A stretch of 35,732 nucleotides of DNA, taken from JAYPCI01 sp038124645. GTDB taxonomy: Bacteria > Pseudomonadota > Alphaproteobacteria > Pelagibacterales > Pelagibacteraceae. A program made the position numbers and the translations under genes. The stretch is taken from assembly GCA_038124645.1 (NCBI GenBank), contig JAYPCI010000013.1, positions 1 to 35,732 on the forward strand, written 5' to 3'. Shown one piece after another: positions 23,525 through 31,854 of this stretch. Every line of letters starts with the position of its first letter. Position 1 is the stretch's first letter. Under the pieces are notes generated by a model, which was not told where the DNA came from, ran no database searches, and saw only the letters and a program-made list of their open reading frames with translations.

Positions 23525-26197
23525 TTAAGACAGCATGTTTCTTAAAACATATTGGAGAATACCACCATGTTTGTAATACTCAATCTCATTTTCAGTATCA
23601 ATTCTTGATAGTAAGTTAATCTTTTTAATAGTGCCGTCTTTATATTTTATTTCACAATTGACTTCTGCTCTTGGATTAATACCTTTTTCAATATCAATAA
23701 TCGTAAAGAGTTCGCTGCCATTAATATTAAGTTTTTTTCGATCAAAACCTGCTTTAAATTGTAGAGGTAAGATACCCATACCCACTAAGTTAGAACGGTG
23801 AATTCTCTCGAAGCTTTCAGCAATTACTGCTTTAACACCTAAAAGTTTAGTCCCTTTTGCAGCCCAGTCTCTAGAGGAGCCAGTGCCATATTCTTTACCG
23901 GCAATCACCACTAGTGGTTCTCCACGTTTTTGATATTCCATAGCTGCTTCATAAACAGAAGTAACTTTGCCATCAGGTTGCAAGGTCGTAAAGCCACCTT
24001 CAGTCCCGGGCGCCATTTCATTTCTAATTCTAATATTACCAAAGGTGCCTCGCATCATCACTTCGTGGTTACCTCGTCTTGCTCCATAAGAGTTAAAATC
24101 TTTTTGCTGCACCTGGTGTTCCATAAAATAGTCTCCGGTTGGACTATCTTTTTTAATCGAACCTGCTGGAGAAATATGGTCCGTTGTAACTGAATCTCCT
24201 AAGACTAATAAAGGACGAGCATTTGCTATTTTTTTAAAACCTTCTGGTTGATCTGGTAAGTTATTAAAAAATGGTGGTCGTTTTACATAAGTAGAATTAT
24301 CTTGCCAATTATAAATACTGCTTTCTTCTGTTTTAATTTTACCCCATTCAGTTGGTCCTTCAGCCACATTAGAATATCTATTGATAAACATTTCGGCATT
24401 AATTGAAGTTAGTATTAGATCTTCAATTTCTTTATTGCTCGGCCAAATATCTTTTAAAAAGACATCTTTACCTTCTTTATCTTTACCTAAGGCATCTTTA
24501 TATAAATCGACAAACATTGAACCAGCAATTGCATAAGCAACAACAAGTGGTGGTGAGGCTAAGTAATTCGCTTTAACGTCAGGATTAATTCTGCCTTCAA
24601 AGTTTCTATTACCCGATAAAACTGAAACAGCGTATAAATTTTCTTTTTGAATAGCGTCTGAAATATTTTGATTTAAGGGACCTGAATTACCTATGCAGGT
24701 GGTGCAACCATAACCAACTAAGTTAAATCCTAATTGATCCAAGTAAGTACTTAACCCTGCTTTGTTTAAATAATCAGTCACTACCTGAGATCCTGGTGCT
24801 AGAGAAGTTTTAACCCAAGGTTTAACTGCTAATCCTTTTGCAATCGCTTTTTTGGCAAGTAGACCCGCACCAATTAAAACACTAGGATTAGATGTATTAG
24901 TACATGAAGTAATAGCAGCAATCACAACATCGCCGTCTTTGATTTTAAATTTTTCTCCAGACACTTCGGAGTCTTTTACTTGATCTCTTTTGTTGTTTTC
25001 GACAAATACTTTTTTAAAATCACTCGACGCATTCGTTAATAAAACTTTATCTTGTGGTCGTTTAGGTCCAGAAATACTTGGCACAACTGTTCCTAAATCT
25101 AAAGATAAAGTATCAGTAAAAACTATATCATCACTCGCCCATAATCCTTGAATTTTAGAATACTGCTCGACCGTTTCGATAGTTTCTTGATCTCGACCAG
25201 AAAATTTTAAATATTTAATGGTTTCCTCATCGACTGGAAAGAAACCACACGTCGCTCCATACTCTGGAGCCATGTTTGCAATAGTTGCTCGATCAGCAAG
25301 AGATAAATTTTTTAAACCACTACCATAAAATTCAACAAACTTGCCGACAACACCTTTTTTTCTCAACATCTCAACAATAGTTAAAACCAAATCGGTAGCA
25401 GTCGTACCTTCGTTTAATTTTCCTTTAATTTCAAAACCAATCACTTCGGGGATTAACATCGAAATCGGTTGACCTAACATGGCAGCCTCTGCTTCAATAC
25501 CGCCTACACCCCAACCTAAAACTGCTAAACCATTGACCATAGTGGTATGACTATCTGTACCAACTAATGTATCTGGAAAAATATATGCATCACTACCGCT
25601 TTTAATTTTCCACACCACTTTAGATAAATATTCTAAGTTAACTTGATGACAGATACCCGTTCCTGGCGGCACAACCCGAAAATTATCAAAGGCTTTCTGT
25701 CCCCATTTTAAAAAAGCATAACGCTCACCATTTCGAGAAAATTCTTTTTCAACATTTTGATTAAATGAGTTTTTTGAGGCATAAGCATCAACCATGACAG
25801 AGTGATCAATAACCAAATCAACAGTAGATAAAGGATTTATTTTCTTTGGATCTTTATTTTTTTCTTTCACCGCATCACGCATTGCTGCTAAATCAGCGAC
25901 AGCCGGGATGCCAGTATAATCTTGCATTAACACTCTTGCGGGTCGATAAGCAATCTCGACATTGGATTTTTTTGTTTTTAACCAATCCTTGAGTGCGGAA
26001 ATCTGTTTTTGATCAACTGTGATATCATCTTCAAACCTTAATAAGTTTTCAATTAAAACTTTTAGCGATTTTGGCAGTTTGCTGATGCCGGTAAGACCAT
26101 TTTGTTCTGCTTTAGCTAAGTTAAAAAACTTTAATTTCTTACCTTGTATTTGAATTTCGTCTAGAGATTGAAAAGAATTTTTACTTTTTATTTGCAT
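23525..26197 (-). CDS. acnA: Aconitate hydratase, AcnA/IRP type
   Basis: An 890-residue cytosolic [4Fe-4S] enzyme that interconverts citrate and isocitrate. The three cluster cysteines are C432 (SCTNTSNPS) and C498 and C501 (GYGCTTCIGNSG). DSHTTMVNGLAVLGWGVGGIEAEA, DSVTTDHISPAGSI and YGTGSSRDWAAKG are standard active-site segments, and length is normal. It heads acnA - prpD - tctC - tctB - tctA. In other bacteria aconitases hydrate 2-methylaconitate after PrpD, so this copy could serve both the TCA cycle and methylcitrate breakdown. TA-rich TATATATA lies five to twelve bases before the ATG, a possible -10. Confidence 0.97.
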   Translation of the reverse strand: MQIKSKNSFQSLDEIQIQGKKLKFFNLAKAEQNGLTGISKLPKSLKVLIENLLRFEDDITVDQKQISALKDWLKTKKSNVEIAYRPARVLMQDYTGIPAVADLAAMRDAVKEKNKDPKKINPLSTVDLVIDHSVMVDAYASKNSFNQNVEKEFSRNGERYAFLKWGQKAFDNFRVVPPGTGICHQVNLEYLSKVVWKIKSGSDAYIFPDTLVGTDSHTTMVNGLAVLGWGVGGIEAEAAMLGQPISMLIPEVIGFEIKGKLNEGTTATDLVLTIVEMLRKKGVVGKFVEFYGSGLKNLSLADRATIANMAPEYGATCGFFPVDEETIKYLKFSGRDQETIETVEQYSKIQGLWASDDIVFTDTLSLDLGTVVPSISGPKRPQDKVLLTNASSDFKKVFVENNKRDQVKDSEVSGEKFKIKDGDVVIAAITSCTNTSNPSVLIGAGLLAKKAIAKGLAVKPWVKTSLAPGSQVVTDYLNKAGLSTYLDQLGFNLVGYGCTTCIGNSGPLNQNISDAIQKENLYAVSVLSGNRNFEGRINPDVKANYLASPPLVVAYAIAGSMFVDLYKDALGKDKEGKDVFLKDIWPSNKEIEDLILTSINAEMFINRYSNVAEGPTEWGKIKTEESSIYNWQDNSTYVKRPPFFNNLPDQPEGFKKIANARPLLVLGDSVTTDHISPAGSIKKDSPTGDYFMEHQVQQKDFNSYGARRGNHEVMMRGTFGNIRIRNEMAPGTEGGFTTLQPDGKVTSVYEAAMEYQKRGEPLVVIAGKEYGTGSSRDWAAKGTKLLGVKAVIAESFERIHRSNLVGMGILPLQFKAGFDRKKLNINGSELFTIIDIEKGINPRAEVNCEIKYKDGTIKKINLLSRIDTENEIEYYKHGGILQYVLRNMLS

Positions 26198-26261
26198 CGC
26201 CTATATATAATGCAAATAAGCTTAAACGCTAAGCAAAAAAACTTAAAAAATATTAAAAAAA

Positions 26262-27061
26262 CTAAGGACCTTGTTTGTTTGGATCGTCGGAATTATTAGA
26301 GTCCTCTGAAGATTCTGGAGAATTTGTTTGTTCTGGTTCGCTAGTGCCCATTTCCTCTTGGTCTCTCTCTCTTTGTCTTTCTTCGTACTTAGCTTTAGCC
26401 TGATCAGCAGCACTTTGAACATATTGTTTTTGTCTATTAACAAAGAAATATAATCCACCAGCAATTACAAAAATACCAACTGCTATATAAATTATAATTT
26501 TGACCCAGTTAGTTGATGTGGTTTCTGCTTCAGTGGGTGTAGAACTTTGGGCAACAACCTCTGACTGGTTTTCCTCAGTATTGCTAGTTTCGGTAGGTGG
26601 TTCTTTTTCTTCAACGACTGGTGTCGCCGGTTGCTCTTGCTCGACTGGTTTTTCTTCAGTTGCGGGTTCAACTGTACTCGCTACAACTTGTTCTTCTTTT
26701 TGAGTTTCAATATTAGCAGTTATCTCTGGCGGTGTTGCTGGAGCTNNNNNNNNNNNNNNNNNNNNNNNNNNNNNNNNNNNNNNNNNNNNNNNNNNNNNNN
26801 NNNNNNNNNNNNNNNNNNNNNNNNNNNNNNNNNNNNNNNNNNNNNTTCTTCTTTTTGAGTTTCAATATTAGCAGTTATCTCTGGCGGTGTTGCTGGAGCT
26901 TTTTCAACTTCAGGAGTAGACAGTTTTTCTTGCGGCGCACTCTCGGTTACAACATTAGATGCAGATTGCCCCTGATTTACTGTCGTATTATCAGCAACAT
27001 CTTTATTGCTAACAGCAGTAAAATAGATCAGTCCAGCTATTAATATTTGCACTAAACTCAT
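26262..27061 (-). CDS. Acidic, Pro/Thr/Glu-rich single-pass membrane protein of unknown function, interrupted by an N gap
   Basis: Unrecognised. From ATG 27061 the N-terminus is hydrophobic (LVQILIAGLIYFTAV), then acidic and rich in P, T, E, Q and V to the gap. After the gap, in a frame that stays open to the TAG at 26262-26264, come more P/E/T-rich repeats (VEQEQPATPVVEEKEPP), a clear membrane helix (VKIIIYIAVGIFVIAGGLYFFV) and a charged tail (EERQRERDQEE, then an S/N/D-rich end). If the duplicated 55 bases flanking the gap are merged, the protein is 214 residues. Layout suggests a periplasm-spanning or coiled-tail anchor, in the general style of disordered linkers. No function can be assigned. 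Confidence 0.72.
26691..26745. repeat. 55-bp sequence repeated identically on the other side of the N gap (left copy)
   Basis: Bases 26691-26745 are identical to 26846-26900. The copies end and begin exactly at the N gap. This is either an unmerged contig overlap (55 is a usual assembler word length) or a true tandem repeat that the assembler could not cross. Confidence 0.97.
26746..26845. other. Assembly gap of 100 N, probably false or repeat-caused
   Basis: Both borders carry the same 55 bases. Merging them removes 155 bases and leaves one open frame, so the true gap length may be zero or negative. Confidence 0.9.
26846..26900. repeat. 55-bp sequence repeated identically on the other side of the N gap (right copy)
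   Basis: Second copy of the 55 bases at 26691-26745, starting on the first base after the gap. Both copies are read in the same frame, coding for A-P-A-T-P-P-E-I to E-T-Q-K-E-E. Confidence 0.97.
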
Positions 27062-27149
27062 ACTAATAATTTAGTCATTGGTAGTTTTATCTAAACCTAT
27101 AAGGTGACCGCTTCGGGTGATTTAAATTAATTAGAATCGTTGCAAATTA

Positions 27150-27740
27150 CTAAATATAAAATAATACAACGCACACGATTAATAATATTGCCATTGTATA
27201 ATTAAATCCTTGTAGAAATTTTTTGCTCGTTGCGAAATGTCTTAAGTATTTTCCCATTAAACACCAAGTTGAAATACTAAAAACAGCGAGCCAAAAAAAT
27301 ATGAAGGTTACGAATAAGGCGTCACGTAAATAGTTAAATTCAATATCAATAAAAGTTGAAACAATGATCGTAGCCACCATGACCCCTTTTGGGTTTACAA
27401 ATTGTAAAACAAACATATGGGCAAAGGTGATGGGTTGTTCAATTAGTGCTTTACTGTCAGGTTTGGAGAATGCGATCTTATAAGCAAGATAAATCAAGAA
27501 AACTGAACCAATAACTTTGATTATGTCTTGCAAAATAGTAAATTTTTGAAAAACAAAAATCAAACCTACCTCCATCGATATGAGCAAGGCAGTCCAACCA
27601 AAAATGACCCCCAGCATTAAAGGAATTGTTTTTCTAAAACCAAAATTAAAACCCGAATAAGATGCCATGATATTATTAGGACCAGGTGTAAAAGCTGTCG
27701 CAATACCAAATAAAATGAGTGGGACTATTTGAGAATACAT
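27150..27740 (-). CDS. LysE/RhtB-family amino-acid exporter
   Basis: A 196-residue membrane protein with six helices. The diagnostic N-terminal motif is AFTPGPNNIMASYSGFNFGFRKTIPLMLGV. FVNPKGVMVATIIVSTF in the middle also fits the family, which exports amino acids such as lysine, homoserine or threonine; this one's substrate is unknown. Its ATG shares a base with the stop of the cytochrome c' gene (27740), so the two are coupled. Downstream, 27062-27149 holds no visible terminator before the gene on the same strand at 27061. Confidence 0.93.
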   Translation of the reverse strand: MYSQIVPLILFGIATAFTPGPNNIMASYSGFNFGFRKTIPLMLGVIFGWTALLISMEVGLIFVFQKFTILQDIIKVIGSVFLIYLAYKIAFSKPDSKALIEQPITFAHMFVLQFVNPKGVMVATIIVSTFIDIEFNYLRDALFVTFIFFWLAVFSISTWCLMGKYLRHFATSKKFLQGFNYTMAILLIVCVVLFYI

Positions 27741-28192
27741 TAACGTTCGGCTCTAAACTTATCGTGACAAGCTGAACAATTATCCCACATGAGTTCCTTT
27801 TGAAGTGCTCTTAAATCACCTGAGGGATTATCTAATTTTTTTGCTAACACTGTTAAGTCATAAGACGCTTTTTGCATTAACGTTGTGAATTCATCTGTGT
27901 TTTCCCAAATACTAGGCAACGCTTCGGTATCAAACCCTGTCTTAGAGTCCTCTGGAAAATAGTCTAAAACCTCAGTAAAATTTTCACTCATCTCTAATAA
28001 GGATTTTTGCGCATCGGCATATTTCTGTCCTTTAATTTGAACCGCTACTGCTTTAGCAATTTTGTAATTTTGACTAAAAATTTGTTGTCTGCCTTTAATT
28101 GCCTCCTCATTAGCAAAGCTTGTGGTTGCATAAACTAAAATAAACACAATTAAGGTGGTGATTAATTTAGAAAATTGTAAAAATGTTCTCAT
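27740..28192 (-). CDS. Cytochrome c' (class II), periplasmic
   Basis: About 150 residues. A signal peptide (LITTLIVFILVYATTSFA) precedes a four-helix domain, and the haem motif CSACH is five residues from the C-terminus (NCSACHDKFRAER), the position typical of class II cytochromes c' (PF01322). Such proteins bind NO or CO or act as small electron carriers. Start at 28192 places the signal peptide correctly; an extension to 28234 would overlap the divergent gene. The start codon shares the tetranucleotide CATG with that of cytochrome b561 on the other strand. c' and b561 are a common gene pair, and probably exchange electrons. Confidence 0.9.
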   Translation of the reverse strand: MRTFLQFSKLITTLIVFILVYATTSFANEEAIKGRQQIFSQNYKIAKAVAVQIKGQKYADAQKSLLEMSENFTEVLDYFPEDSKTGFDTEALPSIWENTDEFTTLMQKASYDLTVLAKKLDNPSGDLRALQKELMWDNCSACHDKFRAER

Positions 28193-28718
28193 GAATTTTA
28201 CTGCTACTATAAACAAATACGGAATAGTTGCCAAACTATTTCATTGGACTATCGCATTAATTTTAATTTTTCAAATTCCTTTTGGTTTTTATTTGGTTGA
28301 TCTTGATTTCTCTCAAGAGCGGGTTGATTTAGAACAATATCATGCCTTAGGTGGGATCATGATACTTTATATTACTATTTTAAGATTAATTTGGAAGTTA
28401 ATGACACCTTCAGTATTGGGCAATGATGCTTTTCCTTTTCAAAAATTAATTGCAAAATTAAGCCATGGGTCTATGTATTTAGCTGTTTTTCTGATCACCA
28501 CATCAGGTGCGCTAAAAAAAATGTATATGGGTGAAGATGTTAATTTTATATTTTTTCAAACTAGTTTTGGTTTAAATAATTTTGACTTATCGGATCTATT
28601 TTATGAAATACATATTTATGCTAATTATTTCTTAATCGCTTTAATTGCCCTTCATATTCTAGCTGTGATTTTCCATCATGTGGTACTTCAAGATAAAATA
28701 TTAAAGAAAATGCTTTAA
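28191..28718 (+). CDS. Cytochrome b561 (prokaryotic type)
   Basis: About 175 residues, four membrane helices, with the haem-binding histidines H in KLFHWTIALILIF, H in YHALGGIMILY, and H in the last helix (LIALHILAVIFHH). This is the CybB type (PF01292), an inner-membrane diheme cytochrome that passes electrons from quinol to a periplasmic partner. The ATG at 28191 overlaps the divergent cytochrome c' start; an in-frame start at 28155 is possible but would lie inside the other gene. TAAAAA lies seven bases before 28191. The end overlaps csaA by four bases, convergent. Confidence 0.9.
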   Translation: MNFTATINKYGIVAKLFHWTIALILIFQIPFGFYLVDLDFSQERVDLEQYHALGGIMILYITILRLIWKLMTPSVLGNDAFPFQKLIAKLSHGSMYLAVFLITTSGALKKMYMGEDVNFIFFQTSFGLNNFDLSDLFYEIHIYANYFLIALIALHILAVIFHHVVLQDKILKKML

Positions 28719-29050
28719 GCAATATCCAAACCGTTTTCAGTTGGCTGTGATGGATGGACTAAAACAACTTTCCCATCTTGTTCAATGGCCCCCAAAATTA
28801 ATACCTCAGAAGTTACACCGGCAATATTTTTTGTAGGAAAATTACAAACCCCAATCACTTGCTTGCCAACTAAATTTTGCTCATTGTAGTAGTGCGTAAT
28901 TTGCGCAGAGGATTGTTTAATACCTATCTCTTTGCCGAAATCTACTTTCACGATGAGTGAAGGTTTTCTGGCTTTTTCATTTTTCTTAACTTCTAAAACA
29001 GTTCCAACTTTGATTAAAACTTTTTTAAAATCATCATATGTTATTTCCAT
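28715..29050 (-). CDS. csaA: CsaA-like tRNA-binding-domain protein
   Basis: A 111-residue protein consisting of one OB-fold tRNA-binding domain (PF01588). IKVGTVLEVKKNEKARKPSLI, KQSSAQITHYY, GKQVIGVCNFPTKNIAG, TSEVLILGA and the ending HPSQPTENGLDIA match the CsaA family in order and length. CsaA forms a dimer and has been described as an export-related chaperone; the domain also binds tRNA. In this organism the role is not known. It is separated from livK, on the same strand upstream, by an intrinsic terminator. The 3' end overlaps the convergent cytochrome b561 gene. Confidence 0.93.
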   Translation of the reverse strand: MEITYDDFKKVLIKVGTVLEVKKNEKARKPSLIVKVDFGKEIGIKQSSAQITHYYNEQNLVGKQVIGVCNFPTKNIAGVTSEVLILGAIEQDGKVVLVHPSQPTENGLDIA

Positions 29051-29061
29051 AGTCGCTCCTT

Positions 29062-29094
29062 AAAAAAAAGGGGGCATACGCCCCCTTTTATTTT
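29062..29094 (-). terminator. Intrinsic terminator after livK
   Basis: On the minus strand GGGGGC, a four-base loop GTAT, then GCCCCC, followed by eight T. It lies just after the livK stop (29112) and before csaA. The opposite strand also has a T-rich run (TTTTATTTT), but no gene there needs it. It is the only classical intrinsic terminator I recognised in the window. Confidence 0.92.
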
Positions 29095-29111
29095 ATAAAA
29101 CTTAAGTTTTA

Positions 29112-30230
29112 TTATAAAGGTTTATAGTTACCTTTGCTCCATTTGTAAAAAATGTATAAAGGATCTTCTTTAGAGGCAACAACATCACCTTTTTTATCGA
29201 ACTTAATTTTTCCAATTACAGTATCGAAAGTAGTTGATCTCATTGCTTTAATTAGATCTTTGCTTTTTACAGATTTAGCTTGGGTAGCAGCTTGTTCAAA
29301 CACTTGAAGTGCAGCGTAAGAATAAAGCACATAACCTTCTGGGTTTAATCCAGCGTCTTTAAACTTTTTCACTACAGCAGCAGCACTAGCTTTTTCCATT
29401 GGATCTGGACCGAAAGTCATTAATGTACCTTCACCAGCATCACCAGTAATATTCCAGTACTCTTGTGTTACTAAAGCGTCACCACTTAAAATAACTGTAT
29501 TCATAGCTTGCGCTCTCATTTGCTTAGCCATGATTCCAGCTTCAGCGTGGTAACCACCTACATAAAGCACATCCACTTGGTTTGCTTTTAATTTTGAAAC
29601 TAAAGCTGAATAATCTTTTTCACCTGCTGTGTAAGCTTCGTATAGAGTTTCTTTCACACCAGCTTTATTCATAGCTTTTTTAGTTTCATCAGCTAATCCT
29701 TTTCCGTAAGCAGTTTTATCGTGTATCACTGCAACTTTTTTACCTTTATAGTTATTTGCTATAAACGCACCAGCGACTTCACCTTGTTGATCGTCTCGAC
29801 CACAAACTCTAAATACGTTGTCGCCTTTAGCTTCATCCGTAAATTTAGGGTTCGTTGATGCAGGAGATACTTGTACTACGCCTGCTTCAGAATAAACTGC
29901 AGATGCAGGAATTGAAGAACCAGAACAGAAGTGACCTGCAACGTAAACCGCACCCATACCAACCATTTTGTTAGCTACAGCTACTGCTTGTTTAGGATCG
30001 CACGCGTCATCACCTATTTCTAGTTTAACTTTCTCACCGTTAATTCCGCCTTTAGCATTAACGTCTTTTTCCCACATTTCAGCACCATATCTTAATTGCT
30101 CTCCGAATACTGCTAAGTCACCTGTCATTGGACCCACAGAAGCAACAATAACTTCTGCACGAGCCGTGATAGTAGTGATTAGGATTGAAGCAACAACTAA
30201 TGATGCAATTTTCTTAATTGTTCTTAACAT
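29112..30230 (-). CDS. livK: Branched-chain amino acid ABC transporter, periplasmic binding protein
   Basis: A 372-residue binding protein. A signal peptide (IASLVVASILITTITARA) precedes VASVGPMTGDLAVFGEQ, the usual LivJ/LivK start. D-D-A-C-D-P and H-F-C-S-G-S-S supply the conserved cysteine pair and the serine contacts for the ligand's amino and carboxyl groups. VSPASTNPKFT, VCGRDDQQG and YAALQVFEQA are also typical. It binds leucine, isoleucine, valine or similar amino acids. It is the last gene of livHMGF-livK, 114 bases after livF, with a good Shine-Dalgarno (AAAGGA) and a terminator behind it. The inverted repeat at 30262-30289 lies in its leader. Confidence 0.96.
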   Translation of the reverse strand: MLRTIKKIASLVVASILITTITARAEVIVASVGPMTGDLAVFGEQLRYGAEMWEKDVNAKGGINGEKVKLEIGDDACDPKQAVAVANKMVGMGAVYVAGHFCSGSSIPASAVYSEAGVVQVSPASTNPKFTDEAKGDNVFRVCGRDDQQGEVAGAFIANNYKGKKVAVIHDKTAYGKGLADETKKAMNKAGVKETLYEAYTAGEKDYSALVSKLKANQVDVLYVGGYHAEAGIMAKQMRAQAMNTVILSGDALVTQEYWNITGDAGEGTLMTFGPDPMEKASAAAVVKKFKDAGLNPEGYVLYSYAALQVFEQAATQAKSVKSKDLIKAMRSTTFDTVIGKIKFDKKGDVVASKEDPLYIFYKWSKGNYKPL

Positions 30231-30261
30231 GAGTTTTCCTTTGTTATTAATTAATTAATTA

Positions 30262-30289
30262 ATCACGTTAATAAATACTGAAACGTAAT
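30262..30289 (-). repeat. Inverted repeat upstream of livK
   Basis: ATCACGTT and AACGTAAT pair at seven of eight positions over a 12-base loop, in the 114 bases between livF and livK. Next to it lies TTAATTAATTAATTAA. It could be a regulator site or an mRNA hairpin for livK. Neither is established. Confidence 0.4.
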
Positions 30290-30344
30290 TATTGTAAACT
30301 GTAAATTTGAAAATTTTTATTGAATAAATGTAAGAAATAGAGGT

Positions 30345-31058
30345 CTATTTAGCCCCTTCTAAATAAGCAGACTGTATGTCTTTATTATTGAGTAACTCAG
30401 ACCCAGAACCTTCAATCGTTACTTTGCCATTAACAAGTACATAAGCTCGATTAGCAAGTTCTAGAGCTTTTTTAGCATTCTGTTCGACTAAAAATATTGT
30501 CACTTTTTTTTCCTTATTAATGTTTTTAATAGAATTGAAAATTTGATTGACTAATTTGGGAGCGATACCTAATGATGGTTCATCAAGTAATAACACTTTG
30601 GGTTTACTCATCATAGCTCTACCAATTGCTAACATTTGTTGTTCACCGCCTGATAAGGTTCCACCTCTTTGTTTCTTTCTTTCGTTAAGCACTGGAAAAA
30701 GATCAAATACCTCTTTGATGTCTTCACTATAATACTTAGCTTTTTCATTTGGGAAAGCGCCCAATCTTAAATTCTCTTCCACTGTAAGTTTTGAAAATAT
30801 TCTCCTACCCTCGGGTACTTGCGAAATACCTAAATTAACAATTTCATGCGGATTTTGATTTTCTATATTTTGTCCTTTGAATGTTATGGAACCAGTTCTT
30901 ACTTGGTTAACACCGCTAACCGCCATTAATAAAGTTGATTTACCAGCACCATTTGAACCAATTAAAGAGACTATTTCACCTTCATTTACTTTCACCGTAA
31001 CGCCACGCAGGGCCTGGATTTTTCCATAAAAAGTTTCAATATTATTTATTTCTAACAT
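30345..31058 (-). CDS. livF: Branched-chain amino acid ABC transporter, ATP-binding protein LivF
   Basis: A 237-residue ATPase. Walker A is GSNGAGKSTLL, the signature motif is TLSGGEQQMLAIGRAM, Walker B is LLLDEPSLGIAP and the H-loop region FLVEQNAKKALELANR has the LivF-type glutamine-asparagine, not a histidine. SQVPEGRRIFSKLTVEENL is a LivF hallmark. It pairs with LivG on the inner face of the membrane. Its start shares a base with the livG stop. Confidence 0.97.
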   Translation of the reverse strand: MLEINNIETFYGKIQALRGVTVKVNEGEIVSLIGSNGAGKSTLLMAVSGVNQVRTGSITFKGQNIENQNPHEIVNLGISQVPEGRRIFSKLTVEENLRLGAFPNEKAKYYSEDIKEVFDLFPVLNERKKQRGGTLSGGEQQMLAIGRAMMSKPKVLLLDEPSLGIAPKLVNQIFNSIKNINKEKKVTIFLVEQNAKKALELANRAYVLVNGKVTIEGSGSELLNNKDIQSAYLEGAK

Positions 31059-31852
31059 TATTCCTCAGCTCCTAAATAGGCTTCGATAACCTCTTTGCTT
31101 TGCGTAGTTTCTTTTGGCGTGCCCTCAAATATTTTTTTGCCGTAGTTTAAAACAACAACATGATCAGAGATACCCATCACTACACTCATGTCATGTTCTA
31201 TCAGAAGAATTCCTGTTTTCTTTTCGTCTTTAATAAATTTTAATAATTTGTTTAGTTCGCTAGACTCTTTTGGATTAAGACCAGCAGCTGGTTCATCTAA
31301 ACAAAGCAATCTTGGATCAATACACATCGCTCGAATAATTTCTAATTTTCTTTGGTCGCCGTAAGGTAAATCGCCTGCATTATCATCTGCACGGTGCGTT
31401 AAACCAATAATATCCAACCAATATTTTGCTTTAGCAACGGCTTCTTGTTCTTTTATCTGATATCTCTTTAAATTTAATAAACCAAACACACTGTAACCTG
31501 AAGCCTTCATTAGAAAATTATGTTGTGCCACTAATAAGTTTTCAAGAACTGACATTGCAGGAAATAATCTGATATTTTGAAACGTTCTTGCTACTTTAGC
31601 TTGTTGGGCAATTTTAAAATCTGTAAATTTATTTAAGAGCAACGCTTTCTCATTATGATGTAAAAGCATTTTTCCTGAAGAAGGTTTATAAAATCCAGTA
31701 AGACAATTAAAAACAGTTGTTTTACCAGCACCATTAGGGCCAATGATTGAGGTGATTTGGTTTTTTTTGGCATCAAAATTTAAATTATCAACTGCTACTA
31801 ACCCACCAAATTTCATTGATAAATTTTCAACTGAAAGTAACGTTTCACTCAT
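31058..31852 (-). CDS. livG: Branched-chain amino acid ABC transporter, ATP-binding protein LivG
   Basis: A 264-residue ATPase. MKFGGLVAVDNLNF, Walker A GPNGAGKTTVFN, ARTFQNIRLFPAMSVLENLLV, the LivG-type signature DLPYGDQRKLEIIRAM, Walker B LLCLDEPAAGLNP and the switch histidine in LLIEHDMSVVM are all in order. It differs from LivF in its signature motif, as the family does. It starts two bases after livM and shares a base with livF. Confidence 0.97.
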   Translation of the reverse strand: MSETLLSVENLSMKFGGLVAVDNLNFDAKKNQITSIIGPNGAGKTTVFNCLTGFYKPSSGKMLLHHNEKALLLNKFTDFKIAQQAKVARTFQNIRLFPAMSVLENLLVAQHNFLMKASGYSVFGLLNLKRYQIKEQEAVAKAKYWLDIIGLTHRADDNAGDLPYGDQRKLEIIRAMCIDPRLLCLDEPAAGLNPKESSELNKLLKFIKDEKKTGILLIEHDMSVVMGISDHVVVLNYGKKIFEGTPKETTQSKEVIEAYLGAEE

Positions 31853-31854
31853 CT

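Noticed and set aside
26243..26464. Short minus-strand frame starting inside the membrane protein gene
   Set aside because: It overlaps the real frame (stop at 26262), which shows a clear membrane helix and continuous acidic composition; this frame shows no family features.
26500..27043. Plus-strand Ser/Thr/Val-rich frames
   Set aside because: These are the reverse complement of the P/E/T-rich gene; their low complexity is a reflection of that.
27062..27149. Possible RNA or terminator (a short CCG-CTT-CGG element)
   Set aside because: The stem is only three base pairs, with no T-run and no tRNA-like fold that I could build.
30246..30262. Repeated TTAA units as a mobile-element target duplication
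   Set aside because: Simple A/T sequence common in this DNA; no inverted repeats or transposase nearby.
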